A stretch of DNA of 64,000 bases from Streptomyces sp. BV286 (GTDB lineage: Bacteria; Actinomycetota; Actinomycetes; Streptomycetales; Streptomycetaceae): assembly GCF_019090165.1 (NCBI RefSeq), contig NZ_JAHRIB010000143.1, positions 62,001 to 126,000 on the forward strand, written 5' to 3'. Below are positions 53,840-61,581 of this stretch, in pieces. Both the position numbers and the translations under genes were made by a program. Below the pieces are notes generated by a model that saw nothing but the letters and a program-made list of their open reading frames with translations, was not told the origin of the DNA and made no database searches. Each line of letters starts with the position of its first letter. Position 1 is the stretch's first letter.

Positions 53840-54217
53840 TCATCCGTACTTTCCCGTGGCCTTGCGGATGGCGTCCCTGGTGCGGTCGACCAGGGCGGCG
53901 ACCGGCCCGAGAGCGAGGTTCTTCGCCGCGGACTCGGTCCCCGGGTGCGGGCGGGTCGGCGCCATGGCCTCGGCGGCTTCGACACCACTGGCCAAGGACG
54001 TGAGCCGCGCGGCGTCCGCGGTACGGCGGATGTGGATGAACTCGTACCGTTCCTCCGCCCGTGCGTGCGCCATCACATCGGTGCGCAGAGCGGCGAGCTC
54101 GGACAGGAACTTCGGGTCGTCGGTGTCGGAGTCGTCCAGGCGGGCCAGTGTCTCCTTCGCCTCCCTCTCCTCGGCCAGCCGTTCCTCGACCGCGGCTTCA
54201 CCGCCTGTCACCGACAT
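53840..54217 (-). CDS. Truncated hemerythrin-like protein
   Basis: A 125-residue protein that matches only the C-terminal half of the usual 180-residue Streptomyces hemerythrin-domain protein. That half includes DDPKFLSELAALRTDVMAHARAEERYEF and the tail KNLALGPVAALVDRTRDAIRKATGKYG. The N-terminal helix with the first iron-ligand His residues (a DHREVEELF-type motif) is missing. It begins inside the end of the upstream gene fragment. It could still fold, but cannot bind a normal di-iron site, so it is probably a remnant. Confidence 0.6.
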   Translation of the reverse strand: MSVTGGEAAVEERLAEEREAKETLARLDDSDTDDPKFLSELAALRTDVMAHARAEERYEFIHIRRTADAARLTSLASGVEAAEAMAPTRPHPGTESAAKNLALGPVAALVDRTRDAIRKATGKYG

Positions 54218-54498
54218 CCGCGTTCAGGGATGTACGGGTCCGGCTCCATGCGGGCCACCCAGCCGGTGAGGTCGACCGCCACCTGTTCGTACGCGATGGT
54301 GGTCTCCAGGACCGAAACGAGGCCCGGGAGCAGCCAGTTGACCACTTTCTGCTGCTGTTGCTCGATGTAGCGGACCTCGGCCAGCTGCCGTTTGACCTCC
54401 GGGTCCGGACAGTGCCGGGCGAACTGGTGACTGAACATCACCGCTTCGAGCGGCCGGGTACCGCTGCTTCCTCGTCCCGAACAGCCCGTGCGCGGCAC
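54208..54498 (-). pseudogene. Fragment of a ferritin-like/helical protein gene
   Basis: The frame carries a recognisable conserved block (AVMFSHQFARHCPDPEVKRQ and QQQQKVVNWLLPGLVSVLET to GWVARMEPDPY). I associate this with a longer helical family, but it breaks off right after MEDPY-like sequence with a short unrelated end. The first 20 residues (MPRTGCSGRGSSGTRPL) also look like out-of-family sequence. The end overlaps the hemerythrin remnant by 10 nt. The simplest reading is a gene cut at both ends, with the 3' break created by a deletion that also removed the hemerythrin start. Confidence 0.5.
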
Positions 54499-54564
54499 AG
54501 TGCGGACGCGTTCGCACGGGGCACCGGAGGCGCCGACATCCCCCGCCGGGAGGGTGCGGCGGGA

Positions 54565-54596
54565 GGCTCCGCTCCCGATACGAGGGGAGCGGAGCC
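54565..54596. terminator. Hairpin terminator of the GH5 gene
   Basis: GGCTCCGCTCCC and GGGAGCGGAGCC form a perfect 12-bp stem with an 8-nt loop, about 30 bp past the GH5 stop codon. Confidence 0.9.
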
Positions 54597-54625
54597 TTTG
54601 GGTCCTGCGGGTGCCGAGGGTCCGG

Positions 54626-55699
54626 TCAGGGGCGGACGGGCTTGCCGCGTCCCCAGGCCCAGGCCAGGCGGTCGGCGCCGGACTGGTTGGTGGTCACCAG
54701 GCGGGGCCGGGCGGGGTCGCCGACCAGGGTCTGCAGCGAATAGGTGTCGTCGGTGCGCAGGCCGGGCCAGTAGACGGAGCCCATCTTGAGCTCACGGAAG
54801 GTGTCGGTGACGGCCTGCAGGTAGTTGATGAAGTTGTTGTCCGGGGTCGGCTTGTTGTAGTCGAAGCCGGTGGTCATCGGGGAGCCGAACTCGTCCGCGA
54901 CGGTCCGGTTGGCGCAGTCACCGATGCGCACCTTGAGGTCGGCCACCCACTGGTCGTAGGTGGCGTACTCCTTCCAGAACCCGTAGTGGTGCAGCGTCAG
55001 GTAGGTGCCCTTCAGGCGCGGGTCGGCGCAGACGGACGTGACGTGGTCGTTGTAGCCGGCACCACTGACGAAGACGCGGTTGCGGGGGACGTGCCGGTAG
55101 GTGTTCAGCCACTTCGCGGCTATGTCCGCCCACTCGGTGTCGGTGTAGCCGTGCGGTTCGTTCATCGGCTCGAAGTAGACGCGCTTGTCGTTCTTGTAGG
55201 CCTTGACGACGGTGTTCCACATGGGCCAGTAGGTGGTGGTGTCGTCGATGAAGCCGTCCTTGCGCGGGCCGGTGCCCTCCCAGTAGGACAGGATGACCTT
55301 GAAGCCCTTGTCCGAGGCCGCGTCGATGACCCCGCGGTAGGACTTCCAGTAGGAGCCGTTCACGGTGTACGGGTTGATGGGCAGCCGGACGGTGTTGGCG
55401 CCGAGGTTCGCGCGGAAGCCGGAGATCACCCGACTCGCCTTGGCGTAGGTCTTGGCGTAGCTGTCGGTGGTGGAGAGGCCGGAGAGCACGACGGGGTCGT
55501 CGGCGAAGTTGTCACGGGGGTCGGCCCAGTTCACGCCCTTGAACTGGGTCGTGTCCTTGGTGAGCCCGGTCGTGTCCTTGCCCGGCACGGCCTGGGCGGG
55601 GCCGGCGGCGGCGACGGTCGTGCCGCTCGTCGCGGCGATCGCCAGGGCCACGACTGCGGCGCGCAGCCGGCGGCTGAAGCGGGTGGGGGTTCTGCGCAT
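54626..55699 (-). CDS. Secreted glycoside hydrolase family 5 protein
   Basis: A 357-residue exported enzyme. The signal peptide has an RR pair and ends near AQAVPG. The GH5 barrel shows TVRLPINPY, the acid/base Glu in VYFEPMNEPHG, TLHHYGFW, and the nucleophile Glu in VADEFGSPM. The substrate may be a beta-glucan, a mannan or a furanoside, since GH5 is broad (a Streptomyces GH5 galactofuranosidase is known). ATG 55699 follows GAAAGG. Two perfect copies of the operator seen before the lacI-like gene lie upstream, one just downstream of a good promoter, so expression is probably repressed until a sugar inducer appears. Confidence 0.9.
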   Translation of the reverse strand: MRRTPTRFSRRLRAAVVALAIAATSGTTVAAAGPAQAVPGKDTTGLTKDTTQFKGVNWADPRDNFADDPVVLSGLSTTDSYAKTYAKASRVISGFRANLGANTVRLPINPYTVNGSYWKSYRGVIDAASDKGFKVILSYWEGTGPRKDGFIDDTTTYWPMWNTVVKAYKNDKRVYFEPMNEPHGYTDTEWADIAAKWLNTYRHVPRNRVFVSGAGYNDHVTSVCADPRLKGTYLTLHHYGFWKEYATYDQWVADLKVRIGDCANRTVADEFGSPMTTGFDYNKPTPDNNFINYLQAVTDTFRELKMGSVYWPGLRTDDTYSLQTLVGDPARPRLVTTNQSGADRLAWAWGRGKPVRP

Positions 55700-55852
55700 C
55701 GTCTTGCCTTTCAGGAGAGGCGGCTCGGCACAGTGGTGGAGCCTGTGCGCTGCCGAGCAGCCGTCGAAAATGTGCCGGGCGGACGGGCGTCGTCGTCGGC
55801 TCGCCGTCGACAGGCCTCGTTGAGCTCCTCCCTGCATCACGATCCCTACGCG

Positions 55853-55868
55853 ATGTTTACGTAAACAT
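55853..55868. promoter_or_regulatory. LacI-family operator, GH5 proximal copy
   Basis: ATGTTTACGTAAACAT, identical to 252-267, about 154 bp upstream of the GH5 start. With the copy at 55921 it could support a repression loop (centres 68 bp apart). Confidence 0.88.
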
Positions 55869-55920
55869 TGCCGTCCGCGAAGCTCCGGCTTCGATCATGG
55901 CCGGAGTTGGGTCGGCAGGC

Positions 55921-55936
55921 ATGTTTACGTAAACAT
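55921..55936. promoter_or_regulatory. LacI-family operator overlapping the GH5 transcription start
   Basis: ATGTTTACGTAAACAT lies directly after the -10 box of the promoter at 55949-55977, roughly positions +6 to +21. A bound repressor there would block initiation. Confidence 0.9.
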
Positions 55937-55948
55937 GGCGGCGCCGGA

Positions 55949-55977
55949 ATCGTGGCACCGACCACAGTGATCGTCAA
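55949..55977 (-). promoter_or_regulatory. Putative sigma-70-type promoter of the GH5 gene
   Basis: On the minus strand TTGACG (55977-55972) and CACGAT (55954-55949) are separated by 17 nt. The predicted start is near 55942, giving a leader of about 240 nt that contains both operators. Confidence 0.7.
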
Positions 55978-56147
55978 GGTTTCTCACGCGTAACATTCGT
56001 TGCCCCGTGGAACGGCAGTTGCCCGTGAACGAGTTCGAGCACCGCTGCGGACGATGAGGGCTGGCCCCCGTCCGCGGCGGACCGGCGACTGAGACCGTGT
56101 GCCGAGAAGGCAGGTCCCGTCGGCGCCCCGTGCCCTCGGTCGGGCGG
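55978..56147. other. Gap upstream of the GH5 promoter
   Basis: No gene or clear site is seen between the GH5 promoter and the end of the next minus-strand gene at 56148, apart from ordinary GC-rich sequence. Confidence 0.4.
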
Positions 56148-56630
56148 TCAGCGCAGCGAGCCCCGCTCGTCCACGCGCCGCGTCGGCACGCCCAGGAAGA
56201 CCCCGGGCGCCGCGGAGCCCCAAAGGATGTTGAACGTGTCCAGGCGGTAGGACCAGGACCCGTCGCAGCAGCCGGCGAACCGGAAGTTGATCTGCCACTG
56301 CAGCCACTGGCCGGGAGCCAGACGAACAGCCGGAGGGCGCCGGACTCGCCGGGGCATCCCGAACAGGCTGATCTCCGGCGGGTCCACGCGCAGCAGTCCG
56401 TCGACCCGGCGGACGATCACGCCCGCCGCCGACAGCTCCGCGACCTGAGTTCGGGCTGCGAAGGCGTCGGACTCCCGCATGGTGATCTCGTGGACTGCGG
56501 AGCCCAGCCCCGGAGGCAGCGGGAAGACCGTCGGCGCGGCATTCCTCCGGGCGGCTTCAGGGCCGCCGCGCGACTTCTTCGTCCACGACGTGCGCACGCG
56601 CTGAACGACGGCATCCATGGGCTCGATCAT
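56148..56630 (-). CDS. Hypothetical protein
   Basis: A protein of up to 160 residues (ATG 56630; ATG 56615 is an alternative). It has a basic N-terminus, a central mixed alpha/beta part (SAVHEITMRESDAF, VIVRRVDGLLRVDPP), and a C-terminal aromatic segment WLQWQINFRFAGCCDGSW that may carry a disulfide or metal site (Cys-Cys). There is no signal peptide. I do not recognise the family. Confidence 0.7.
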   Translation of the reverse strand: MIEPMDAVVQRVRTSWTKKSRGGPEAARRNAAPTVFPLPPGLGSAVHEITMRESDAFAARTQVAELSAAGVIVRRVDGLLRVDPPEISLFGMPRRVRRPPAVRLAPGQWLQWQINFRFAGCCDGSWSYRLDTFNILWGSAAPGVFLGVPTRRVDERGSLR

Positions 56631-56702
56631 CGGGCACGACAGTCCGTGGGGGCCATCGAGTTATGGCGCCCGGGGAGCGCGCCGTGCCCCGCACGGCCTC
56701 TG

Positions 56703-56984
56703 TCAGCCCTGGTACGGCTGCTGCTGGGGCTGTCCCTGCGCCGGGCCGCTCGAGGCCTGCACCTGAAGCTGCTCCGCCTGTTCCCTGTCGATCTTGTGCT
56801 GCGCGCCGCAGAACGTGCACTGCGTCGCGTACTTCGTCGACACCGGGAACAGCGGGATGAAGAACAGGGTGAACTTCGTGACGCGCTTGCTGAGGGTGTG
56901 CGCTGCGGGGTTGCCGCACTGACCGCACAGCAGTGTCAGTATCGCGAGCTGGTAGAGGTAACCCTTGGTGCCAAAGATGATCAT
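56703..56984 (-). CDS. Small zinc-ribbon protein
   Basis: A 93-residue protein. Four cysteines in two pairs (LLCGQCGN and TQCTFCGA) frame a hydrophobic strand (KFTLFFIPLFPVSTKY), the layout of a zinc-ribbon family found in actinobacteria. The tail is Gln/Pro-rich. ATG 56984 follows GAAAGGAA. Role unknown; possibly a membrane-associated nucleic-acid or protein-binding module. Confidence 0.88.
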   Translation of the reverse strand: MIIFGTKGYLYQLAILTLLCGQCGNPAAHTLSKRVTKFTLFFIPLFPVSTKYATQCTFCGAQHKIDREQAEQLQVQASSGPAQGQPQQQPYQG

Positions 56985-57142
56985 GTGGCCGGTTCCTTTC
57001 GAGGCGGACGGGGTCCGGCGGAGCGGTGTCGGTGAGCGGAGGGCGGGCTCACGGATCACAGTCTCGTGCACGACGGTGCGCTCGGCCGACCCGCCTCCCA
57101 TTGTCGCGGACACCGGATCCCGCCTGCCGGGGCGCCCGCGCC

Positions 57143-57199
57143 ACCCGGCGACAAGGGCGCGACCCGGCGACGACGGTGCGGCCCGGCGACGACGGCCCG
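57143..57199. repeat. Three tandem 19-bp repeats
   Basis: Units ACCCGGCGACAAGGGCGCG, ACCCGGCGACGACGGTGCG and GCCCGGCGACGACGGCCCG follow each other at 57143, 57162 and 57181, just downstream of the STM4011-type gene. They lie outside any gene. Confidence 0.9.
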
Positions 57200-57209
57200 G
57201 CCGTGACCG

Positions 57210-58109
57210 TCAGCCGTGACGTGTGACAGACGTGAGAGGCAGCAGGGGCAGCGCCGGACGGTCGGGGAGCGCGCGCGGGACGCGTTCCAGTACGCCGCCC
57301 GCGAAGACGTCGTACAGCGGCAGGGTCTCCAGGTGGACGTATCCGATGTGACAGTCGCACACCTCCCGGGGGCAGGCGCGCGGGCCGAGAGCGGCACGGT
57401 AGGAGCCGTCGTACAGGTTGCCCATGTCGGTGCGGACGAAATGGCAGCGGCGCACCGTGCCGTCACCGTCGACGGAGAGGACCGAATCGCCGGTGCGGCA
57501 CGGCATGCCCGCCGAGCGGTGCGGGTGCCGGCTGAACGGGAAGAGGGGGTCCAGCGCGGTCCACTCGCCGGCCTGCGCGTCCGTGTAGGAGTGTCCCTCG
57601 GCGGCGTTCACCCACAGATAGACGTGCTGCGGCAGTTCGGCCCGCAGCCGCCGTGCGTGCTCCAGGTGGTCCGGCACGCCGACGATCCCGACGCTGAAAC
57701 GGATGCCGAGACCGGCCAGCGCGTGTGTCTTGGCCAGGAAGCGCTCGTAGGGCGTCTGGCCCGGGTGGTACGTGCACCACAGGGCGACGGTGTCGGGATT
57801 CGCGTCCCGCAGCCAGTCGGTGCGGCAGCTCAGATTGGTCTGGATGGCGACCCGCCGGACGTGCGGCCGGTGCGAGAGATCCACGAGTGCCTGGCGGTAC
57901 CAGGAGCGCACCAGCCCTTCGCCCCAGGGCGTGAAGAGCACGGAGAGACGGTCGTCGCCCTGCTCGTGTGCCCACGCGGTGAACCGCCCCAACGCCGCGC
58001 GGTCGGCGCGCAGTTGCGTCGTGGTGTCCCGCCGCTTCGCGAACGGGCAGTAGGGGCAGTCGTAGTCGCAGGAGGCGAGAGGGCCTCGGTACAGCAGCGT
58101 CAGGTCCAC
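57210..58109 (-). CDS. STM4011 family radical SAM protein
   Basis: A 299-residue radical SAM enzyme. Cys14, Cys18 and Cys21 (SCDYDCPYC) bind the catalytic 4Fe-4S cluster, and FTPWGEGL resembles the SAM-binding GGE region. A second cysteine group in the C-terminal third (MPCRTGD, RRCHF, RACPREVCDCH) suggests a SPASM-like auxiliary cluster. It is the last gene of a five-gene minus-strand set that matches the Salmonella STM4011-STM4015 families. The reaction is unknown; substrate modification of a peptide or small molecule is plausible. Confidence 0.92.
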   Translation of the reverse strand: MDLTLLYRGPLASCDYDCPYCPFAKRRDTTTQLRADRAALGRFTAWAHEQGDDRLSVLFTPWGEGLVRSWYRQALVDLSHRPHVRRVAIQTNLSCRTDWLRDANPDTVALWCTYHPGQTPYERFLAKTHALAGLGIRFSVGIVGVPDHLEHARRLRAELPQHVYLWVNAAEGHSYTDAQAGEWTALDPLFPFSRHPHRSAGMPCRTGDSVLSVDGDGTVRRCHFVRTDMGNLYDGSYRAALGPRACPREVCDCHIGYVHLETLPLYDVFAGGVLERVPRALPDRPALPLLPLTSVTRHG

Positions 58110-58116
58110 CGGGCGC

Positions 58117-59472
58117 TCACTTCGTCTCGTAGGCGGCCATGGCGTCGCGCACGGCCGGTGAGAAGAACTCGGGGCCGATGGCGTCCGAGTGGGCGAGCCC
58201 CTCGGCGGAGAGCCGCAGCCGCTCCGGCACGGCGTCGTCGAGCCAGCCGCGGTCGGCGAGGGTGTTCAGCTCCACCGGGAAGTCGCCGTACGCATCCGAA
58301 CCGAACCGGAGGCGGTAGTCGGCCAGGGGCAGACCCTGCGCCTGGAGCAGCGACTGCAGCAGATGCCGACGGCGAGCCTCGTCCTCGTCGACCCACCTCC
58401 CGTGCAGGGCGCGTGAGAAGTCCACGGTGGCGGTGTAGGCGTCGATGATTCCGCGGATCTCCCGCATCGACACGGCGTAGTCGAAGGAGTAGTGCAGCCG
58501 GGAGGTGTACGAGCGGGCGCCGCAGCCCAGGCCGATCATGCCGTCGGTCTGGCAGGCGTAGTCGTCCGGGCCCTGCGGTGGTGCGTCCGTCCGCCGGAAC
58601 ATGCGCATCGACACCTGCTCGTAGCCGTGCGAGAGGAGATGGTCGCGGCCCTCCCGGTAGCGGCGCAGGCGCTGCTCGTCCCATTGCCGGTCGGCCGCCC
58701 GGGGGTCGCAGTGGCGGCCCAGTCCGGTGAGCGGGCGTATGTAGAGGGGGTAGAGGTAGATCTCCTCGGGGCGCCAGGACAGGGCCGCGTCGAGGGAGTA
58801 CCGCCAACTGGCGGCCGTCTGGCCGTCGATGCCGTAGATGAGGTCGATGTTCAGGACGGGGACGGCGGCTTCGCGTATGCGGGCCAGGGCCGCCTCGACG
58901 TCGTCCCTGCGCTGCGGGCGTACTGCGGCGCGTGACTCCTCCTCGACGAAGCTCTGCACGCCGAGGCTCAGGCGCGTGGTGCCCCGCTCGGCCAGCACGG
59001 CCAGCCGGTCGGCCGTGGCCGTGGAGGGCGATGCCTCCACGGACAGCGGGACGGCCCGCAGGTCCACGCCCATCTCCTGTTCGGCGATGTCGCAGAGCCG
59101 CTCCAGCTCCGCGGCCTCCAGGTAGGTCGGAGTGCCGCCGCCGAAAGCGGCGTTGGCGAACCGCGAGGGCTCCTCGTCGCCCAGGGCCTCGCGTACGGCG
59201 GCGGCCTGGCGCCGCACCGCGTCCAGGTACCGGCTCGTCAGATCGTCCGGGGCGCCGATGCGGGTGAAGAGGTTGCAGAAGCCGCAGCGGATCTCGCAGA
59301 ACGGGATGTGCAGGTACAGCGACAGCGACTGCCGCGACTCTCCGGCCCACAGGTCCGCGAGCCGGGGCTCCGGGTCGAGGGGCCGGTAGGCGGTCTTGTG
59401 CGGGTACGCGTACGTATAACTCTGGTACGGGCGGGGCAGCGTGACGGAGGTGCCCGTGAAAGTGACGGTCAT
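58117..59472 (-). CDS. STM4012 family radical SAM protein (HemN-like)
   Basis: A 451-residue protein similar to coproporphyrinogen III dehydrogenase HemN: LHIPFCEIRCGFCN supplies the CxxxCxxC cluster ligands, followed by FGGGTPTYLE, RLSLGVQSF and VLNIDLIYGIDGQT. HemN-like proteins act in heme synthesis, methyl transfer or cyclopropanation. This branch always travels with STM4011/4013-type genes, so it is not likely to be a plain heme enzyme. Its ATG overlaps the stop of the STM4013-type gene, and its stop is 7 nt before the STM4011-type start. Confidence 0.92.
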   Translation of the reverse strand: MTVTFTGTSVTLPRPYQSYTYAYPHKTAYRPLDPEPRLADLWAGESRQSLSLYLHIPFCEIRCGFCNLFTRIGAPDDLTSRYLDAVRRQAAAVREALGDEEPSRFANAAFGGGTPTYLEAAELERLCDIAEQEMGVDLRAVPLSVEASPSTATADRLAVLAERGTTRLSLGVQSFVEEESRAAVRPQRRDDVEAALARIREAAVPVLNIDLIYGIDGQTAASWRYSLDAALSWRPEEIYLYPLYIRPLTGLGRHCDPRAADRQWDEQRLRRYREGRDHLLSHGYEQVSMRMFRRTDAPPQGPDDYACQTDGMIGLGCGARSYTSRLHYSFDYAVSMREIRGIIDAYTATVDFSRALHGRWVDEDEARRRHLLQSLLQAQGLPLADYRLRFGSDAYGDFPVELNTLADRGWLDDAVPERLRLSAEGLAHSDAIGPEFFSPAVRDAMAAYETK

Positions 59473-60374
59473 GCGGGCGGCTCCAGGAAGAAGTGGCCGT
59501 AGGGAACGGTCCATACGGATTCGTGACCGAGGCGGTGGCCGGTGTAACCGTCGTCCCCGTAGGCGGTGCCGTGGTCGGAGCAGACGATCGCGAAGCATCG
59601 GCGACGCGAACTCATCGCGCTGAACAGTCGCCCGACGTGGCGGTCGACGTACTCCAGCGCCGCGGCGTGGGTGAGGCGGCTGTCTCCCGCCTCACGGGTC
59701 GCTCCCGGGAGGTGGAACCAGTTGGGCTGGTGCAGCGCGGAGGCATTGAGGAAGAGGAACAGCCGCTGTTCCGGAGGGAGTTCCCTGACCGTCTTCTCGG
59801 CGCGTGCGACCTGCGCCTCGAAGGAGGTCGGTGAGGCCACGGAGAACTCCGGCTCCCAGTGGCTCTCCTGGAAGAATCCGGGCAGGACGCCGCCCAGGGC
59901 GCCCTGTTTGTTGAAGAAGCCGACACCGCCGACGCACACCGTGCGGTAGCCGCGCGCGGCCAGGGCGGACACGAGATCCGGGGTCTCGAAGACGAACGTG
60001 CCGTCCGCGGTCGACTCGCTGCCGGCGAACCGGGCCGCGAACAGTCGCGGATGCGGACCGGGCGCATCGGGGGTCGGGAGGAAACCGGCGAACATCGCCT
60101 GGTGGGAGGCGTAGGTGAAGCTCCCGGGGGCGTGCCGCTTCTCCCAGGTGCCGCCTGGGAGGTGGGCGGCCAGGTGGGGCAGGCGGCCGGCGGCGGCGAG
60201 TTCCACCGCGACGTCGTATCGGAGGGTGTCCAGGGTGAGCAGCAGCAGGTCGTCCCGCCCCACCACCTCGTTCATGTCCGGGGCGTCGGGCGTGCGAGCC
60301 GTACCGGTGGAGTCGGTGGTGGCAGGAGGAGCGTCGGTCGGGGACGGTGCGGGGCCTGGGTCAGGCTGGGGCAT
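59469..60374 (-). CDS. STM4013/SEN3800 family hydrolase (alkaline phosphatase superfamily)
   Basis: A 301-residue protein. After a Pro/Thr-rich N-terminal tail of about 35 residues, LLLLTLDTLRYD gives the first metal Asp, SFTYASHQAMFAG is where the nucleophile Thr/Ser and fold residues sit, and CSDHGTAYGDDGYTGHRLGH supplies the Asp-His metal ligands. It resembles sulfatases and phosphopentomutase-like hydrolases. It probably acts on a phospho- or sulfo-ester or transfers such a group in the pathway. ATG 60374 has AAGGA upstream and overlaps the STM4014-type gene by 14 nt. Confidence 0.9.
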   Translation of the reverse strand: MPQPDPGPAPSPTDAPPATTDSTGTARTPDAPDMNEVVGRDDLLLLTLDTLRYDVAVELAAAGRLPHLAAHLPGGTWEKRHAPGSFTYASHQAMFAGFLPTPDAPGPHPRLFAARFAGSESTADGTFVFETPDLVSALAARGYRTVCVGGVGFFNKQGALGGVLPGFFQESHWEPEFSVASPTSFEAQVARAEKTVRELPPEQRLFLFLNASALHQPNWFHLPGATREAGDSRLTHAAALEYVDRHVGRLFSAMSSRRRCFAIVCSDHGTAYGDDGYTGHRLGHESVWTVPYGHFFLEPPA

Positions 60375-61548
60375 GGGCTGTCCTTGGCAGGTCGTGCGGT
60401 GACGCGGGCGGGCCGGACTGCCTGCCTGTCGAGGGTCGGTCGGGACGGGGGCCGCGGAGGAAGGCTCCGGCCGCGGCGACCTGTGCGGCGTACGTGTCCA
60501 GGCCCTCCGCCCCGCTGCCCGGCAGACCGGTCAGGCGGGGGAGCAGGTCACCGAACGCGTTGACCTCGCCGACGGCGAAGCGGCGCCAGCCGATGGCGGG
60601 CAGCAGATCGACGCCGACGCACAGGGTGCCCGGGAAGCAGGCAGCGGCCCGCTCACCGGTCTCCAGGGCCGCGGCCCACCGGTCGCCCGCGAGCGCCCGT
60701 ACGGCCGCCAGATCACCCCGCGTGCCGCCGAGATGGAGGTTGGTCAGGGGAGAGCGACTGGTGCGGACCACGGCGTGCGTGGCACGGCCGTCGACGACCA
60801 CGACGCGCAGGTCGGCCGACCTGCCGCCGAGTGACGCCTTCGGCAGCCATCGCTCGACATGCAGCCCGTCGGGCGCCAGGGCGTCGACGATCGAGGCGAT
60901 GTCCCGCTCCGTCGTGTAGCGGCGCACCCGCAGCGAGTTGTGCAGACGGCCGTCCTCGGCGCGCTCGACCGACGTCGTGGCGCGGATCCTGCCCGAGGCG
61001 GTGCTCTCGACGGCCAGGACACCGGAGGCGGACGAACCGTGGGTGAGCTTGACGAAGACACGCCTCATGCCCGCCGCCTCCATGACGTCCCGCACGTCCG
61101 ACCAGCCCCGGATCGGTGTGAGGCCACCCGAAGTGGGGGACGGCGGCACGGGCACCTCGGCGCGCGCGAGCCGTTCGTGGCAGAGCCGCTTGTCGAACAT
61201 CACGGCCAGGTCCGCCGGGTCGTCGAGGCGCCTGCCGCCACGCAGCGAGGCGACACAGTCGAGGAAGCGGGCGTACCAGTGTGCGGAACCCTCCACCCGC
61301 GTCGGATCGTCCATGCCCCGCAGCAGGGCGTCCACCTCGGCCTTCTCACCCGGGGAGTCGAGGCGGACCACCTCGTCGTCGGCGAAGTCGTGTCCGCCCT
61401 CGCGCAGTACGTCATGCCACTCGACGACCCGGGGCGTGCCGTGCCCGGCGGCTTCGGCGGCCGCGGTGAACAGGCCCACCCTTCGGTTGTCCCCGTTGGC
61501 GACGACCACCCACTTCGGCGGTGCGTCCGCCGTTCCACTGCGGCCCAT
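60361..61548 (-). CDS. STM4014 family protein, ATP-grasp-like
   Basis: A 395-residue protein. The C-terminal two thirds show ATP-grasp features: VFVKLTHGSSASGV (ATP lysine region), a VERWLPK segment with DLRVVVVDGRATHAVVR, and VGVDLLPA...AVGEVNAFGDLLP for the metal-binding acidic and Asn residues. The N-terminal 100 residues look like a pre-ATP-grasp Rossmann-like part. Such enzymes form amide bonds from an acyl phosphate, so it may ligate an amino acid or other amine to the pathway substrate. ATG 61548 follows GAGGGAAACGG. Confidence 0.88.
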   Translation of the reverse strand: MGRSGTADAPPKWVVVANGDNRRVGLFTAAAEAAGHGTPRVVEWHDVLREGGHDFADDEVVRLDSPGEKAEVDALLRGMDDPTRVEGSAHWYARFLDCVASLRGGRRLDDPADLAVMFDKRLCHERLARAEVPVPPSPTSGGLTPIRGWSDVRDVMEAAGMRRVFVKLTHGSSASGVLAVESTASGRIRATTSVERAEDGRLHNSLRVRRYTTERDIASIVDALAPDGLHVERWLPKASLGGRSADLRVVVVDGRATHAVVRTSRSPLTNLHLGGTRGDLAAVRALAGDRWAAALETGERAAACFPGTLCVGVDLLPAIGWRRFAVGEVNAFGDLLPRLTGLPGSGAEGLDTYAAQVAAAGAFLRGPRPDRPSTGRQSGPPASPHDLPRTAHAPA

Positions 61549-61581
61549 GCCGTTTCCCTCCCCTCGTCCGGACTTCGCGCG

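Noticed and set aside
54208..54498. Intact small gene
   Set aside because: The conserved block is cut at both ends and both termini look out of family, so I call it a fragment.
58117..59472. Heme biosynthesis enzyme HemN
   Set aside because: HemN-like core, but the fixed association with STM4011/4013/4014/4015-type genes indicates a different pathway.
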